A stretch of DNA of 64,000 bases from Longimicrobiales bacterium (GTDB lineage: Bacteria; Gemmatimonadota; Gemmatimonadetes; Longimicrobiales; Gaopeijiaceae). The stretch is from NCBI GenBank assembly GCA_029245345.1, contig JAQWPM010000024.1, positions 171,525 to 235,524 of the forward strand, read 5' to 3'. The position numbers and the translations under genes were made by a program. Every line of letters begins with the position of its first letter. The stretch's first letter is position 1. The notes beneath the pieces are model-generated. The model ran no database searches. It saw nothing but the letters and a program-made list of their open reading frames with translations, and was not told the DNA's origin. Of this stretch, positions 8,855-16,921 are shown piece by piece.

Positions 8855-9844
8855 ATGAAAACTTCCATGAAGGCAGTTGTGATTCGTGAGCCTGGAGATC
8901 CGGACGTATTGGAGCTGCAGGACGTTCCCATGCCTGAGCCGTCCCACGGCGAAGTTCTGGTGAGGGTGGCTACCTCAGGCGTGAATCGCGCCGATCTCCT
9001 GCAGAGGCGAGGCAACTACCCAGTGCCAGCCGGATATCCCGCGGATATCCTCGGGCTGGAGTATGCGGGAGTGGTGGAAGGCGTCGGCCCCGGAGTTGGT
9101 CCAGACATGGTCGGGCGAGCCGTGATGGGCATCACCGGGGGCGGCGGTTACGCGGAATATGTGACGGAAGCGGCCTCGACCGCTCTGCGTGTGCCTTCGG
9201 GCGTGGACGTGAGTGACGCGGGTGCGATTCCAGAAGCATACCTGACCGCATACGACGCTGTGTTCATGCAGGAGGGTCTCGCGGAGGGTGAGACTCTACT
9301 CGTCCATGCAGTTGGGAGTGGTGTGGGTTCTGCGGCCGTGCAAATGGCGAAGCGGGTCGGGGCCCGGGCGATTGGGACGAGTCGGACCGCTTCGAAGCTG
9401 GAGAGGGCCTCTGGCCTTGGGCTCGATGTTTCGGTTCTGGCCGATGGGGACTGGAGTCAGGAGGTCCTCGATGCGACCGATGCCCGGGGCGTGGATGTAA
9501 TCCTCGACCTGGTGGGCGGACCGTACCTTGAGAAAAATCAGGCTGTATTGGCCAAGAGGGGGAGACACATCGTGGTCGGCGTGCCAGGCGGCCCGATGGG
9601 TGAGATCAACTTGCGCTCCTTGATGATCACTCGCGGGTCGATCAGAGGGACTGTACTTCGAGCGAGGGCGTTGGCTGAGAAGGAAGCGTTGGCGCGGGCC
9701 TTTGAGCGAGACATGCTGCCGGGGTTCGCCGCCGGGGAGCTACGGCCCGTGATCGATCGGGTCTTCGCGGCTGATCAAGCCGCCGATGCCCATCGGCACA
9801 TGGAAGCCAACGCGAACTTCGGGAAGATTCTTCTGCGCTGGTAA
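8855..9844 (+). CDS. NAD(P)H:quinone oxidoreductase (zeta-crystallin / PIG3-like MDR)
   Basis: 329 aa. Medium-chain dehydrogenase/reductase without zinc ligands: GroES-like N-terminus (MKAVVIREPGDPDVLEL, then GVNRADLLQRRGNYPVP, the TP53I3/PIG3-type signature), nucleotide-binding fold (HAVGSGVGSAAVQMAKRVGA), and C-terminal ANFGKILLRW. Expected to reduce quinones with NADPH in the cytoplasm. Start could be 8855 or 8867; neither has a strong ribosome site. Divergent from the exonuclease operon with about 48 bases between starts; convergent with the RnfD-like gene (16 bases between stops). Confidence 0.85.
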   Translation: MKTSMKAVVIREPGDPDVLELQDVPMPEPSHGEVLVRVATSGVNRADLLQRRGNYPVPAGYPADILGLEYAGVVEGVGPGVGPDMVGRAVMGITGGGGYAEYVTEAASTALRVPSGVDVSDAGAIPEAYLTAYDAVFMQEGLAEGETLLVHAVGSGVGSAAVQMAKRVGARAIGTSRTASKLERASGLGLDVSVLADGDWSQEVLDATDARGVDVILDLVGGPYLEKNQAVLAKRGRHIVVGVPGGPMGEINLRSLMITRGSIRGTVLRARALAEKEALARAFERDMLPGFAAGELRPVIDRVFAADQAADAHRHMEANANFGKILLRW

Positions 9845-9860
9845 GGCGCTGGACCGCGTG

Positions 9861-11432
9861 TCAGTTGCTGGCGAAGCTGGCCGTCTGGCACGTGCCCTCA
9901 AAGCCGATTTCACAGGCTCGAGCGAAGAGGCGGTCGGGGTCTCGTTCGGTGACTGGACCCTTGGCGCCGCGGATTACGAGCGGGAGATCATCCAGTGTGG
10001 GGACCGCGGAGGTGAGCGTCCTGTTCCCGGACGACAGTCGCAGCCCGTTCTCGCACGCAGGGTCGAATCCGAGTTCGCATCCAGCCTGCAGAGCTCCCAG
10101 CGCCTCCCCGTCTCCAGAATTGCGCTGAACGAGGAGGACGGCGAGCTCATTGCAGGCCCAGCCGGAGCCCTGTATACAGATGTCCTGCTGGAAAGAGGCG
10201 AGGTATACACATCCTCGGTCCGAGCCCTCGGAGCATGCGGTCTGCCAGAAGGGGATCCACTGGCCCGGGTGGTCGTCTCGGAATCCTCCGGCCCCATAGA
10301 TGCCGGCGAAGATCGCGATCCAGATGCCGACGATGGCGAGGTTCCGGCGGATGCCGGTGGTCTGAGGAGCCACGGCGGAGAGATCGAGTTTCCGTAGCGG
10401 CCCCGAGGTCACCCATCGATCGACCATCTGAATCATCATGTTCAGAATCAAGACCGGGAGCAGCTTGTCGTAGAACGACGGAGCTTCGAGCGCTCGCAGG
10501 ACCACGACGAGGACCACGACCCCGAGGCCATACATCATGCCGTAAACGACCCGTCCGGTTTCAGTCCTGGGCGAGGTCGACGGGTCTGTCTGGAGGAGGT
10601 GCATGCCCAGGAAGACCGCAATGGGAATGTACGCTTCGTAGAAGAAGTACGTGCCCGTAATGGCGAAGAAGGCCACCCCGAAGGCGTACACGGTGACCAC
10701 GGAGGCTACGGTCATCGTGGCGACGCCGAACAGGATTTGAACCGGTATCGAGACAGCGAACAGGAATGCGTGGATGTTCGGTGGATCGAAGAGCCGTGTC
10801 GCGATGTCCACGCCGAAGGTGGTGTCGGTCGCGTTCGTGGCGATCAATCCAATGGAGAAAATGGCCAGCGGGAAGGACGACGGATTGAAGATGTGTGTGG
10901 AGCGACCGTTCTTCTCCCAGCGAATGAACTCCTTCGTCAGGTAGCCGAGCGCGATCATCCCAAACTGCCAATAGAACCAGTCCGGCTTGAAGAGCAGGAA
11001 CAGGTTGATGCTGAAGATGATGGGGAACGGTCCGAACCCTAGTTCGAAGTGTTCCCGTCGGGACCAAGCGAGCAGCGCGCTGAATCCATATGCGAAGACC
11101 AGCTGCGCCAGAATGAGTACAGCGAATCCTCGGATCAACGGGACGTACCAACCCCAGTACAGGTAGATCGCCGCTTGTGTGCTCAGCTGGACGTAGTGCG
11201 GCTTCCGGGGGATGACCGCGAGAGTGAACGTGCGTCCCGAGGCTCGAGCGGACAGGCCTAAAGCTACGGCCCAGATCGCGAGGAACGCTGCGGCCCCGAT
11301 GGTCGACCGACCAATGACGGGGCTCGATCGGAGTGCGAACCCGATTGCCGCCAAGACCACGGCGAACGCCACGGGCAGCAGGAGAGCTCGCCCGCGGCCG
11401 AGCGGCTCTGCCTCTGTGATGGGTGCGTTCAA
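9861..11432 (-). CDS. RnfD/NqrB-like membrane protein with Sel1-type cysteine-repeat tail
   Basis: 523 aa. About ten membrane segments over residues 15-380, containing HIFNPSSF (180-187) and TDPSTSP...GRVVYG (282-297), which match the H-x-FNP and TDP-x-(T/S) signatures of RnfD/NqrB. The flavin-attachment SGAT motif is not seen. After the last membrane segment (about 383) there is a soluble tail with cysteine pairs (TACSEGSDRGC, AGCELGFDPAC, RACEIGFEGTC) like the disulfide-bonded Sel1 repeats of Helicobacter Hcp proteins, so the tail is probably extracytoplasmic. No other rnf/nqr genes are nearby. It lies 20 bases downstream of sucA and is probably co-transcribed. Function unknown; a flavin- or quinone-linked role is only inference. 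Confidence 0.6.
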   Translation of the reverse strand: MNAPITEAEPLGRGRALLLPVAFAVVLAAIGFALRSSPVIGRSTIGAAAFLAIWAVALGLSARASGRTFTLAVIPRKPHYVQLSTQAAIYLYWGWYVPLIRGFAVLILAQLVFAYGFSALLAWSRREHFELGFGPFPIIFSINLFLLFKPDWFYWQFGMIALGYLTKEFIRWEKNGRSTHIFNPSSFPLAIFSIGLIATNATDTTFGVDIATRLFDPPNIHAFLFAVSIPVQILFGVATMTVASVVTVYAFGVAFFAITGTYFFYEAYIPIAVFLGMHLLQTDPSTSPRTETGRVVYGMMYGLGVVVLVVVLRALEAPSFYDKLLPVLILNMMIQMVDRWVTSGPLRKLDLSAVAPQTTGIRRNLAIVGIWIAIFAGIYGAGGFRDDHPGQWIPFWQTACSEGSDRGCVYLASFQQDICIQGSGWACNELAVLLVQRNSGDGEALGALQAGCELGFDPACENGLRLSSGNRTLTSAVPTLDDLPLVIRGAKGPVTERDPDRLFARACEIGFEGTCQTASFASN

Positions 11433-11452
11433 GTGGGTCCCTCCATGGGTGC

Positions 11453-14269
11453 CTATTGGGCGTCCAATCCCAGCGCCTCTAGGACCAATTCCTCTTGCTG
11501 GGCCGCGTGCCTCGTCGCCTTGCCTTCCGCGGGTGATGCCCGCTCAGGACGCGCAACGTACGTGAGTGGCACCGTCCGCGGCACTACGCTCCGTAGCCGA
11601 GGCCCGACAAAAGTCAGGGCTCCCATGTTGCGAGGCTCTTCTTGCGTCCAAACGACGTGCTTGAGGTTCGGGTAACGGGCGAGCAGCGCTTTCAAGGCGT
11701 CGGTTGGGAAGGGGTACAACAGCTCCTGACGCGCCACGGCCGCATTTGAGGCGTCCGGTCGGCGCTCGTGCGCTTGGATGTCGTAGTAGATCTTGCCTGT
11801 GCACAAGACCAGTCGCTCGATCGCATCGGCGTCTTCCACGGTTGGGTCGTCGAGCACGTGTTGGAAGTTGCCCTCGGTCAGTTCGGAGACTGCAGAAGCG
11901 GCTGATGGGAGCCGGAGGAGGCTCTTTGGCGTCATGACGATCATAGGGCGCTCCGGTCTCCGGAGTGCTTGGCGTCTGAGCATGTGGAAGTACTGAGCAG
12001 GGGTCGTCGGGTAGGTGACCCGCATGTTCTGCTCCGCACACAACTGCAGGAAGCGTTCGAGACGCGCGCTCGAGTGCTCTGGACCTTGGCCTTCGTGCCC
12101 GTGAGGCAGGAGTAGCGTGAGGCGTGAGTACTGCCCCCACTTCATATGCCCGGACGATAAGAACTGGTCGATCATGACCTGAGCGACGTTGACGAAGTCG
12201 CCGAACTGCGCTTCCCAGAGAACGACGTCCTCGTCCGCGGCCACCGAGTATCCGTACTCGAAGCCGATCACCGCCGTTTCGGTCAGGGGCGAGTTGTGGA
12301 CCTCGAGACGTGCGTCCGACACGCTCTGGAGAGGCGTCGCGAGCGCACCCGTCTCAACATCATGAAGAACAATGTGACGGTGGCTGAACGTGCCACGTTG
12401 AACGTCCTGGCCCGTCAAGCGGATCGGAATATTTTGGTTGAGAAGAGAACCGAAGGCGAGAGTCTCAGCGTGGCCCCAATCGATCTGCTTCTCTGGAGAG
12501 AAATCCTGCCCTCGCCGGGAGAGCTGGCGCCACAACTTGGGGTGCGGCGTGAATCCGTCTGGTATCTTAAGTGATGCCGTGTTGATCCCCGAGAGGACTT
12601 CGAAGTCGACACCTGTCGACTCGGGCACCACAGGCACTTCCCGTTCCTCGTCCGGTGTGTCGTCGCCGACCGGGTCGAACTCGCGTACGTGGTCTTGAGC
12701 GTCCCGGAGCGTGGACGACACCTCGTTTTGGATCGCTTCAGCCTCGTCCTTACTCACCACGCCTTCGTCAGCGAGGCGATCTGCGTAGATCGTACGGGCC
12801 GTTGGATGACTCGCGATCTTGGCGTTCTCCATGGGCTGCGTGTACGCTGGCTCGTCTCCCTCGTTGTGCCCGTGGCGCCGATACCCGACGAGGTCGATTA
12901 CGAAATCGTCGTTGAATTGGGCGCGGTACATCATGGCCAAGCGGATCGTAGCTAGGCAGGCCTCGGCGTCGTCAGCGTTCACGTGCACGATCGGGATTCC
13001 GTATCCCTTAGCGAGATCACTCGAATACGTGGTTGAGCGGGCGTCGCGAGGGTCGGTCGTGAAGCCCACCTGGTTGTTCACGATGATGTGGACGGTGCCG
13101 CCCACGTCGTAGCCGTGGAGGCGAGACATGTTCAACGTTTCCGCGACGACTCCCTCCGCTGCGAACGCGGCGTCGCCATGCATGAGCACCGGCACGACCC
13201 GCTCGCCAGCTCTGACAGCGTCCTTGGACGAGGAGTCGAACTGGGTCGCTCGCGTCATGCCTGCGACAACGGGGTTCACGAACTCGAGATGACTCGGATT
13301 CGGGGCCAAACGGATCTGGACGGTTCCTGCACCATCGACCTCGCGCTCGCCACGGGCACCATGGTGGTACTTCACGTCTCCGGTGCCTGGGATGTCGAGC
13401 TGGCCTCCTTTGTAGGAGGGGCCCTCGAATTCCGCCAGAAGTTCGCCGTACGAGACGCCGAGCGTGTGCGTGAGCACGTTAAGGCGTCCGCGGTGCGCCA
13501 TGCCGAGCACGACCTTGTCACCGCCCGCACGTGCTGTTTCGTCGATCGTCAGGTCCAACATCGGGACTAACGCGTCATTCCCCTCGAGAGAAAAGCGCTT
13601 CTGTCCTAGGTAGGCCCGGTGAAGGAACTGCTCGAGACCTTCGACGTTTGAGAGCTTGCGCAGGAGTCCGCGCTTTTCGTCTGCACTCATCTCGGGCATG
13701 TGGGAGTGTGACTCGACCTGATCCCACAGCCAGTCGACCTTCACATGGTCGTCGAGGTGCTCGAATTCATATCCGATCGTTCCTGTGTAGATCTCACCGA
13801 AGTACCGGAGAGCATCTGCGACGGACTCTCCTTCTCCGTTCTCGTCCATGACCAGCGATGCTGGCAACTCGTCGAGTTCCTCCATGGATGTGCCGAAGTA
13901 GGACGGGGTCAGCTGGGGATGCCCCGGCGGTTCCGACCCTAGAGGGTCGATCCGAGCGAGGCGGTGACCGTGATCCCGGAAAGCTTGTACGAGAGCCGTG
14001 GCGCGCGAAACGACTGGGAGGGCTGCCCGAAGGCTCTCGGCGGCTTCGGAGGTCGGTGCCGGTGCGTATGCTGGGGCCGGGGCCATCGGGGCCGCCTGGG
14101 TCTCATCAATCTGATCCGGTACGAAGAGGCCTTCAGCAACGGCCTGCGAGCCTTGCTTCTCGAAAAGGGTTCGCCACTCCGCGGGCACCGCCTCGGGATT
14201 GCGAGCGTATTCCTCGAACATCGCCTGTGCGTAGGCGGCGTTCTGGCTATCGAAGAGGTTGTCGTCCAT
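11453..14269 (-). CDS. sucA: 2-oxoglutarate dehydrogenase E1 component
   Basis: 938 aa, full length for the family. Thiamine-diphosphate decarboxylase of the TCA-cycle 2-oxoglutarate dehydrogenase complex. Visible hallmarks: N-terminal NAAYAQAMFEEY (E2-binding arm), GMAHRGRLNVL, HGDAAFAAEGVVAETLNMS, NNQVGFTT, and YRRHGHNEGDEPAYTQP. C-terminal pyrimidine-binding domain ends with QEEPRNMGAL. sucB is not adjacent; the next gene is the RnfD-like protein. The ATG has no clear Shine-Dalgarno, but the N-terminus matches the family start. Confidence 0.97.
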   Translation of the reverse strand: MDDNLFDSQNAAYAQAMFEEYARNPEAVPAEWRTLFEKQGSQAVAEGLFVPDQIDETQAAPMAPAPAYAPAPTSEAAESLRAALPVVSRATALVQAFRDHGHRLARIDPLGSEPPGHPQLTPSYFGTSMEELDELPASLVMDENGEGESVADALRYFGEIYTGTIGYEFEHLDDHVKVDWLWDQVESHSHMPEMSADEKRGLLRKLSNVEGLEQFLHRAYLGQKRFSLEGNDALVPMLDLTIDETARAGGDKVVLGMAHRGRLNVLTHTLGVSYGELLAEFEGPSYKGGQLDIPGTGDVKYHHGARGEREVDGAGTVQIRLAPNPSHLEFVNPVVAGMTRATQFDSSSKDAVRAGERVVPVLMHGDAAFAAEGVVAETLNMSRLHGYDVGGTVHIIVNNQVGFTTDPRDARSTTYSSDLAKGYGIPIVHVNADDAEACLATIRLAMMYRAQFNDDFVIDLVGYRRHGHNEGDEPAYTQPMENAKIASHPTARTIYADRLADEGVVSKDEAEAIQNEVSSTLRDAQDHVREFDPVGDDTPDEEREVPVVPESTGVDFEVLSGINTASLKIPDGFTPHPKLWRQLSRRGQDFSPEKQIDWGHAETLAFGSLLNQNIPIRLTGQDVQRGTFSHRHIVLHDVETGALATPLQSVSDARLEVHNSPLTETAVIGFEYGYSVAADEDVVLWEAQFGDFVNVAQVMIDQFLSSGHMKWGQYSRLTLLLPHGHEGQGPEHSSARLERFLQLCAEQNMRVTYPTTPAQYFHMLRRQALRRPERPMIVMTPKSLLRLPSAASAVSELTEGNFQHVLDDPTVEDADAIERLVLCTGKIYYDIQAHERRPDASNAAVARQELLYPFPTDALKALLARYPNLKHVVWTQEEPRNMGALTFVGPRLRSVVPRTVPLTYVARPERASPAEGKATRHAAQQEELVLEALGLDAQ

Positions 14270-14598
14270 CTACTGCTTTATCCGGTAAGCGCCCTGGCGA
14301 TGGGCGGCTCTTTTGGCGAGCCCAAAAGTATCTCAATTGGGCCGGCTGTTGGAGTGTGGGTTACCCCCATTTGTGCCTATGGATGCGCCTGGGGCAACGT
14401 CGCCGATGGCGAGAACTCGGGGTAAGGAAGACCTGCAATGGGGGCTGCACGGGTGGATCCGGTCGAGACACTGGGTTCCGAGCAGGGAAAGGCCTCCAGC
14501 CGGGAAGAAGATGCACGATCGCATCGTAGGGTCGATATTCATGCCTGCGCGGCGGACGCCTTCCCGGGGCACGCGCTTCATTCCCTCGGAGACATCAG
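14270..14598. other. Divergent intergenic region between sucA and the first YbjQ gene
   Basis: 329 bases holding the upstream signals of both genes. A GGAG ribosome site (14588-14591) serves the plus-strand gene at 14599. I see no convincing -35/-10 pair, no RNA gene and no coding sequence. Confidence 0.6.
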
Positions 14599-14913
14599 AT
14601 GCTCATCAGCAACACCCAGGAAATTCCCGGAAAGAAGATCGTCGAGTTCTACGGTGTCGTGAGCGGCAGTACGGTTCGCGCGAAGCACATCGGCCGAGAC
14701 ATCATGGCGGGCCTGAAGAACGTCGTGGGCGGGGAGTTGACGGGATATACGGAGCTGCTGTCCGAGGCGCGCGGTGAAGCGATCCGACGCATGAGTTACC
14801 AAGCGAAAGAAACGGGCGCGAACGCGATCGTGAACGTGCGCTTCGCCACCAGCAGTGTCGCACAGGGCGCGGCCGAGCTGTTCGCGTACGGCACCGCGGT
14901 TTCGGTGGAGTAG
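14599..14913 (+). CDS. YbjQ/UPF0145 family protein
   Basis: 104 aa, the usual family length. Matches YbjQ from end to end: TTQEIPG-type start (NTQEIPGKKI), GVVSGSTVRAKHIGRDI, LKNVVGGEL, YTELLSEAR, ANAIVNVRF, ELFAYGTAV. YbjQ forms a homopentameric heavy-metal-binding-like fold of unknown function. Four bases separate it from a second, longer YbjQ gene, so the two form an operon. GGAG site with seven-base spacing supports ATG 14599. Confidence 0.9.
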   Translation: MLISNTQEIPGKKIVEFYGVVSGSTVRAKHIGRDIMAGLKNVVGGELTGYTELLSEARGEAIRRMSYQAKETGANAIVNVRFATSSVAQGAAELFAYGTAVSVE

Positions 14914-14917
14914 GCTG

Positions 14918-15382
14918 ATGGAACTGATCGGCATTCTCGTAACGCCCGTGATACTGCTGGGAGCTTGGATCACCGGCTCGATACTCGAGCGCCAGCACCT
15001 GAACAGCCTGCTGCTTCTCGAGAGTGGATCGACCGATGTCCTGGCCATCACCGTTGAGGACCTTCCGGAGGACTGGCATCCCGAGTCCAGTGACCTCGTG
15101 ATGGGCAACGTCGTGATCTCGCAGGACTACTTCAAGCGGGTCGCCGCCGGAATCAAGGGAGTCTTCGGCGGGAACATAGGCGTGTTCGAGCCACTACTGG
15201 AACGGGCCCGTCGAGAGGCGCTCTTGCGCATGAAGGCAGAGGCTCGAGCGCGTGGTCACAACACCGTCATCAACGTTCGGCTGGAGACCTCGCGAATGGC
15301 GAGCGCGGCTTCGAAGGGGAAGGGAACTGCAGGTGTCGAGATTCTGGCCTTTGGCACCGCGATCACAGTCGACAGGGGTTGA
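14918..15382 (+). CDS. Membrane-anchored YbjQ-like protein
   Basis: 154 aa. An N-terminal hydrophobic segment (ELIGILVTPVILLGAWITGS, residues 2-21), then a full YbjQ-like domain (DLVMGNVVISQDYFK, IKGVFGGNIGVFEPLLERAR, GHNTVINVRLETS, EILAFGTAI). Paralogue of the preceding gene with an added membrane anchor, so probably a membrane-associated partner. Start ATG 14918 lies four bases after the upstream stop. Function unknown. Confidence 0.8.
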   Translation: MELIGILVTPVILLGAWITGSILERQHLNSLLLLESGSTDVLAITVEDLPEDWHPESSDLVMGNVVISQDYFKRVAAGIKGVFGGNIGVFEPLLERARREALLRMKAEARARGHNTVINVRLETSRMASAASKGKGTAGVEILAFGTAITVDRG

Positions 15383-15428
15383 GGGGATTAAGCAGAGCGT
15401 CGTTCGAGGTCTTGGGTAGCGCAGTCGC

Positions 15429-16214
15429 GTGACCTCCCTTTCCGCCGACCCCCGCCATGTCCCGGCTCTCGTTCGTGAGGTGCCGACCGAGAGACCACCG
15501 GCGCTTGTTCACTCTGAGTGGGCGGCGGTGTTTCCGTGGCTGGTGCACGGGTGCACGACCAGAGGGTCGGACGACGCGCCCTTCGATCTGGGCTTGTTCA
15601 CCGAGGCCTCGCCTGCGGAGCACGTGCGCGCGTGTTGGACCGAGCTGTATACACACGCTGGGATGTCTGGGGCGGTTCACGCCAAGCAGGTGCACGAAGC
15701 CGGTGTGCGGTTTCATGCGGGGGCGGTGGACGGCCTCGTCGTCGAAGGTGAGTTCGACGGACACGTCACGGATGAGCCAGGCGTGTTACTGGGTATCTGT
15801 ACCGCCGACTGTGTGCCGATCTTCATGGTCGATCCGGTGAATCGGGCGGTCGGGGTGCTGCACGCGGGATGGCGTGGAGCGGCGGCCGGGGTTCAGGAGC
15901 GCGGCTTGGCGGTGATGGCTGAACGTTTCGGGACGGTCATGGCTGACGTCCACGTCCATGTCGGGCCGTCGATCTGCGGGGCGTGCTACGAGGTAGGCCC
16001 TGAGGTGTTCGAGAGTCTCGATCAGACACTTCCGGAGGGTCCGACCCCCATCGACTTGCGACGGTTGCTTGCTGATCGCGCCGTTGTTTCAGGAGTGCTT
16101 TGGGAGCACATCACCATTTCTGTTCACTGCACTCGGTGCACGGACAGTGGTCTATACTCGCATCGCGGTGGGGACCGCGAGCGGCAGGTGGGGTACATCG
16201 GGATCAGTCCATGA
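15429..16214 (+). CDS. pgeF: Peptidoglycan editing factor PgeF / YfiH (DUF152 laccase-domain) protein
   Basis: 261 aa, GTG start. The multicopper-oxidase-like (DUF152) family, with the zinc ligands in their usual motifs: QVHE (His89), CTADCVP (Cys128), HAGWRG (His145). In E. coli PgeF hydrolyses wrong muropeptide precursors; other members are purine nucleoside phosphorylases or adenosine deaminases. The C-terminal YSHRGG...GYIGI is typical. Stop overlaps the next start (ATGA at 16211), so it leads a small operon with the four-cysteine protein, the OsmC-like gene and the peroxidase gene. Confidence 0.9.
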   Translation: MTSLSADPRHVPALVREVPTERPPALVHSEWAAVFPWLVHGCTTRGSDDAPFDLGLFTEASPAEHVRACWTELYTHAGMSGAVHAKQVHEAGVRFHAGAVDGLVVEGEFDGHVTDEPGVLLGICTADCVPIFMVDPVNRAVGVLHAGWRGAAAGVQERGLAVMAERFGTVMADVHVHVGPSICGACYEVGPEVFESLDQTLPEGPTPIDLRRLLADRAVVSGVLWEHITISVHCTRCTDSGLYSHRGGDRERQVGYIGISP

Positions 16215-16438
16215 GGTGGGGCGGGGGATCAGCCTCCCAGATTGGGCTGTGCAAGAAGTGCGTACACCACCGCGTAACGGGTAACCGACGTGGGTCATTC
16301 TTCCATCTTTGCGGATTGGCCAAGGAGCATTCACGTTTTCGAAAGTATCCACCGCTCCCGGTGTTGAAGTGCGAAGGCTACGAGTACGGCGGCGAAGACC
16401 CCTGGGATGCATTCAGAACGGAAGAGGAAAAGGGATGA
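16211..16438 (+). CDS. Small four-cysteine (zinc-ribbon-like) protein
   Basis: 75 aa. Cys14-x2-Cys17 (CKKCVHHR), Cys34 and Cys54, followed by KYPPLPVLKCEGYE, a motif seen in many short uncharacterised bacterial proteins. The four cysteines could bind zinc or an iron-sulfur cluster; this is inference. It overlaps pgeF (ATGA) and the next gene (ATGA at 16435), so it is translated in lockstep with both. Function unknown. Confidence 0.7.
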   Translation: MRWGGGSASQIGLCKKCVHHRVTGNRRGSFFHLCGLAKEHSRFRKYPPLPVLKCEGYEYGGEDPWDAFRTEEEKG

Positions 16439-16899
16439 GTGAAGCGCTCTACACGGCCCGGGCTCGGGTCGAGAAGGTCGACGGGCTGCATAGGCGGGCC
16501 ACGCTCGAAGACGGTACTACCATGGAATGCGGCGTTCACGGACCAATAAAGGCACACTACGGTCTCGACTCTCAACCCAACTTGCCGCTGCCGGTCGACT
16601 ATCTCGTCGCGGCGGCGGCTGCCTGACTACTCGGGACACTCAATGGCGCACTGGAGGTGCGCGGGATTCCGATGGCAAACGACGCGATCAGCGTTGAGGC
16701 CGAGGGCACGAACGAAGTCGTGGACCGGATCATCATGCTGACGAAGATCCACGTGCACTACTCGATTCGACTCCCCGAGGGGGCCGACCGCGAGAAGGCC
16801 GACCGTGCGTTGGACACACATGTGGCGAAGTGCCCCACGGCGCAGAGCATCAAGGACTCGGTCGAGATCACGTGGTCGGCGGACGTGGCGGGCGGCTAG
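16435..16899 (+). CDS. OsmC-family redox protein with in-frame TGA (candidate selenoprotein)
   Basis: 154 codons, read through TGA 16624-16626. The first 63 codons match the OsmC N-terminus up to LVAAAAA; after the TGA the same frame continues LLGTLNGALEVRGI and the rest of an OsmC domain to a normal stop, including the second redox cysteine (HVAKCPTA, Cys133). In OsmC proteins the codon after this alanine-rich turn is the peroxidatic cysteine (A-A-x3-C-x3-T-L). TGA sits exactly there, so selenocysteine (Sec64) paired with Cys133 is the natural reading. A hairpin follows at the right distance (16646-16662). OsmC-like selenoproteins have been predicted from marine metagenomes. Overlaps the preceding gene by ATGA. 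Alternative: a TGC or TGT to TGA nonsense mutation. Confidence 0.75.
16646..16662 (+). promoter_or_regulatory. Candidate bacterial SECIS hairpin
   Basis: Perfect 6-bp stem GCGCAC/GTGCGC closing a five-base loop TGGAG. The loop begins 26 bases after the TGA, within the range usual for bacterial SECIS elements, and carries G at its second position as SelB recognition is thought to require. An outer AAT/ATT helix (16642-16644 with 16666-16668) could extend it across an internal loop. Assigned by eye, not by a folding program. Confidence 0.55.
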
Positions 16900-16921
16900 T
16901 CGTCTGGACTACCTTCGCCTT

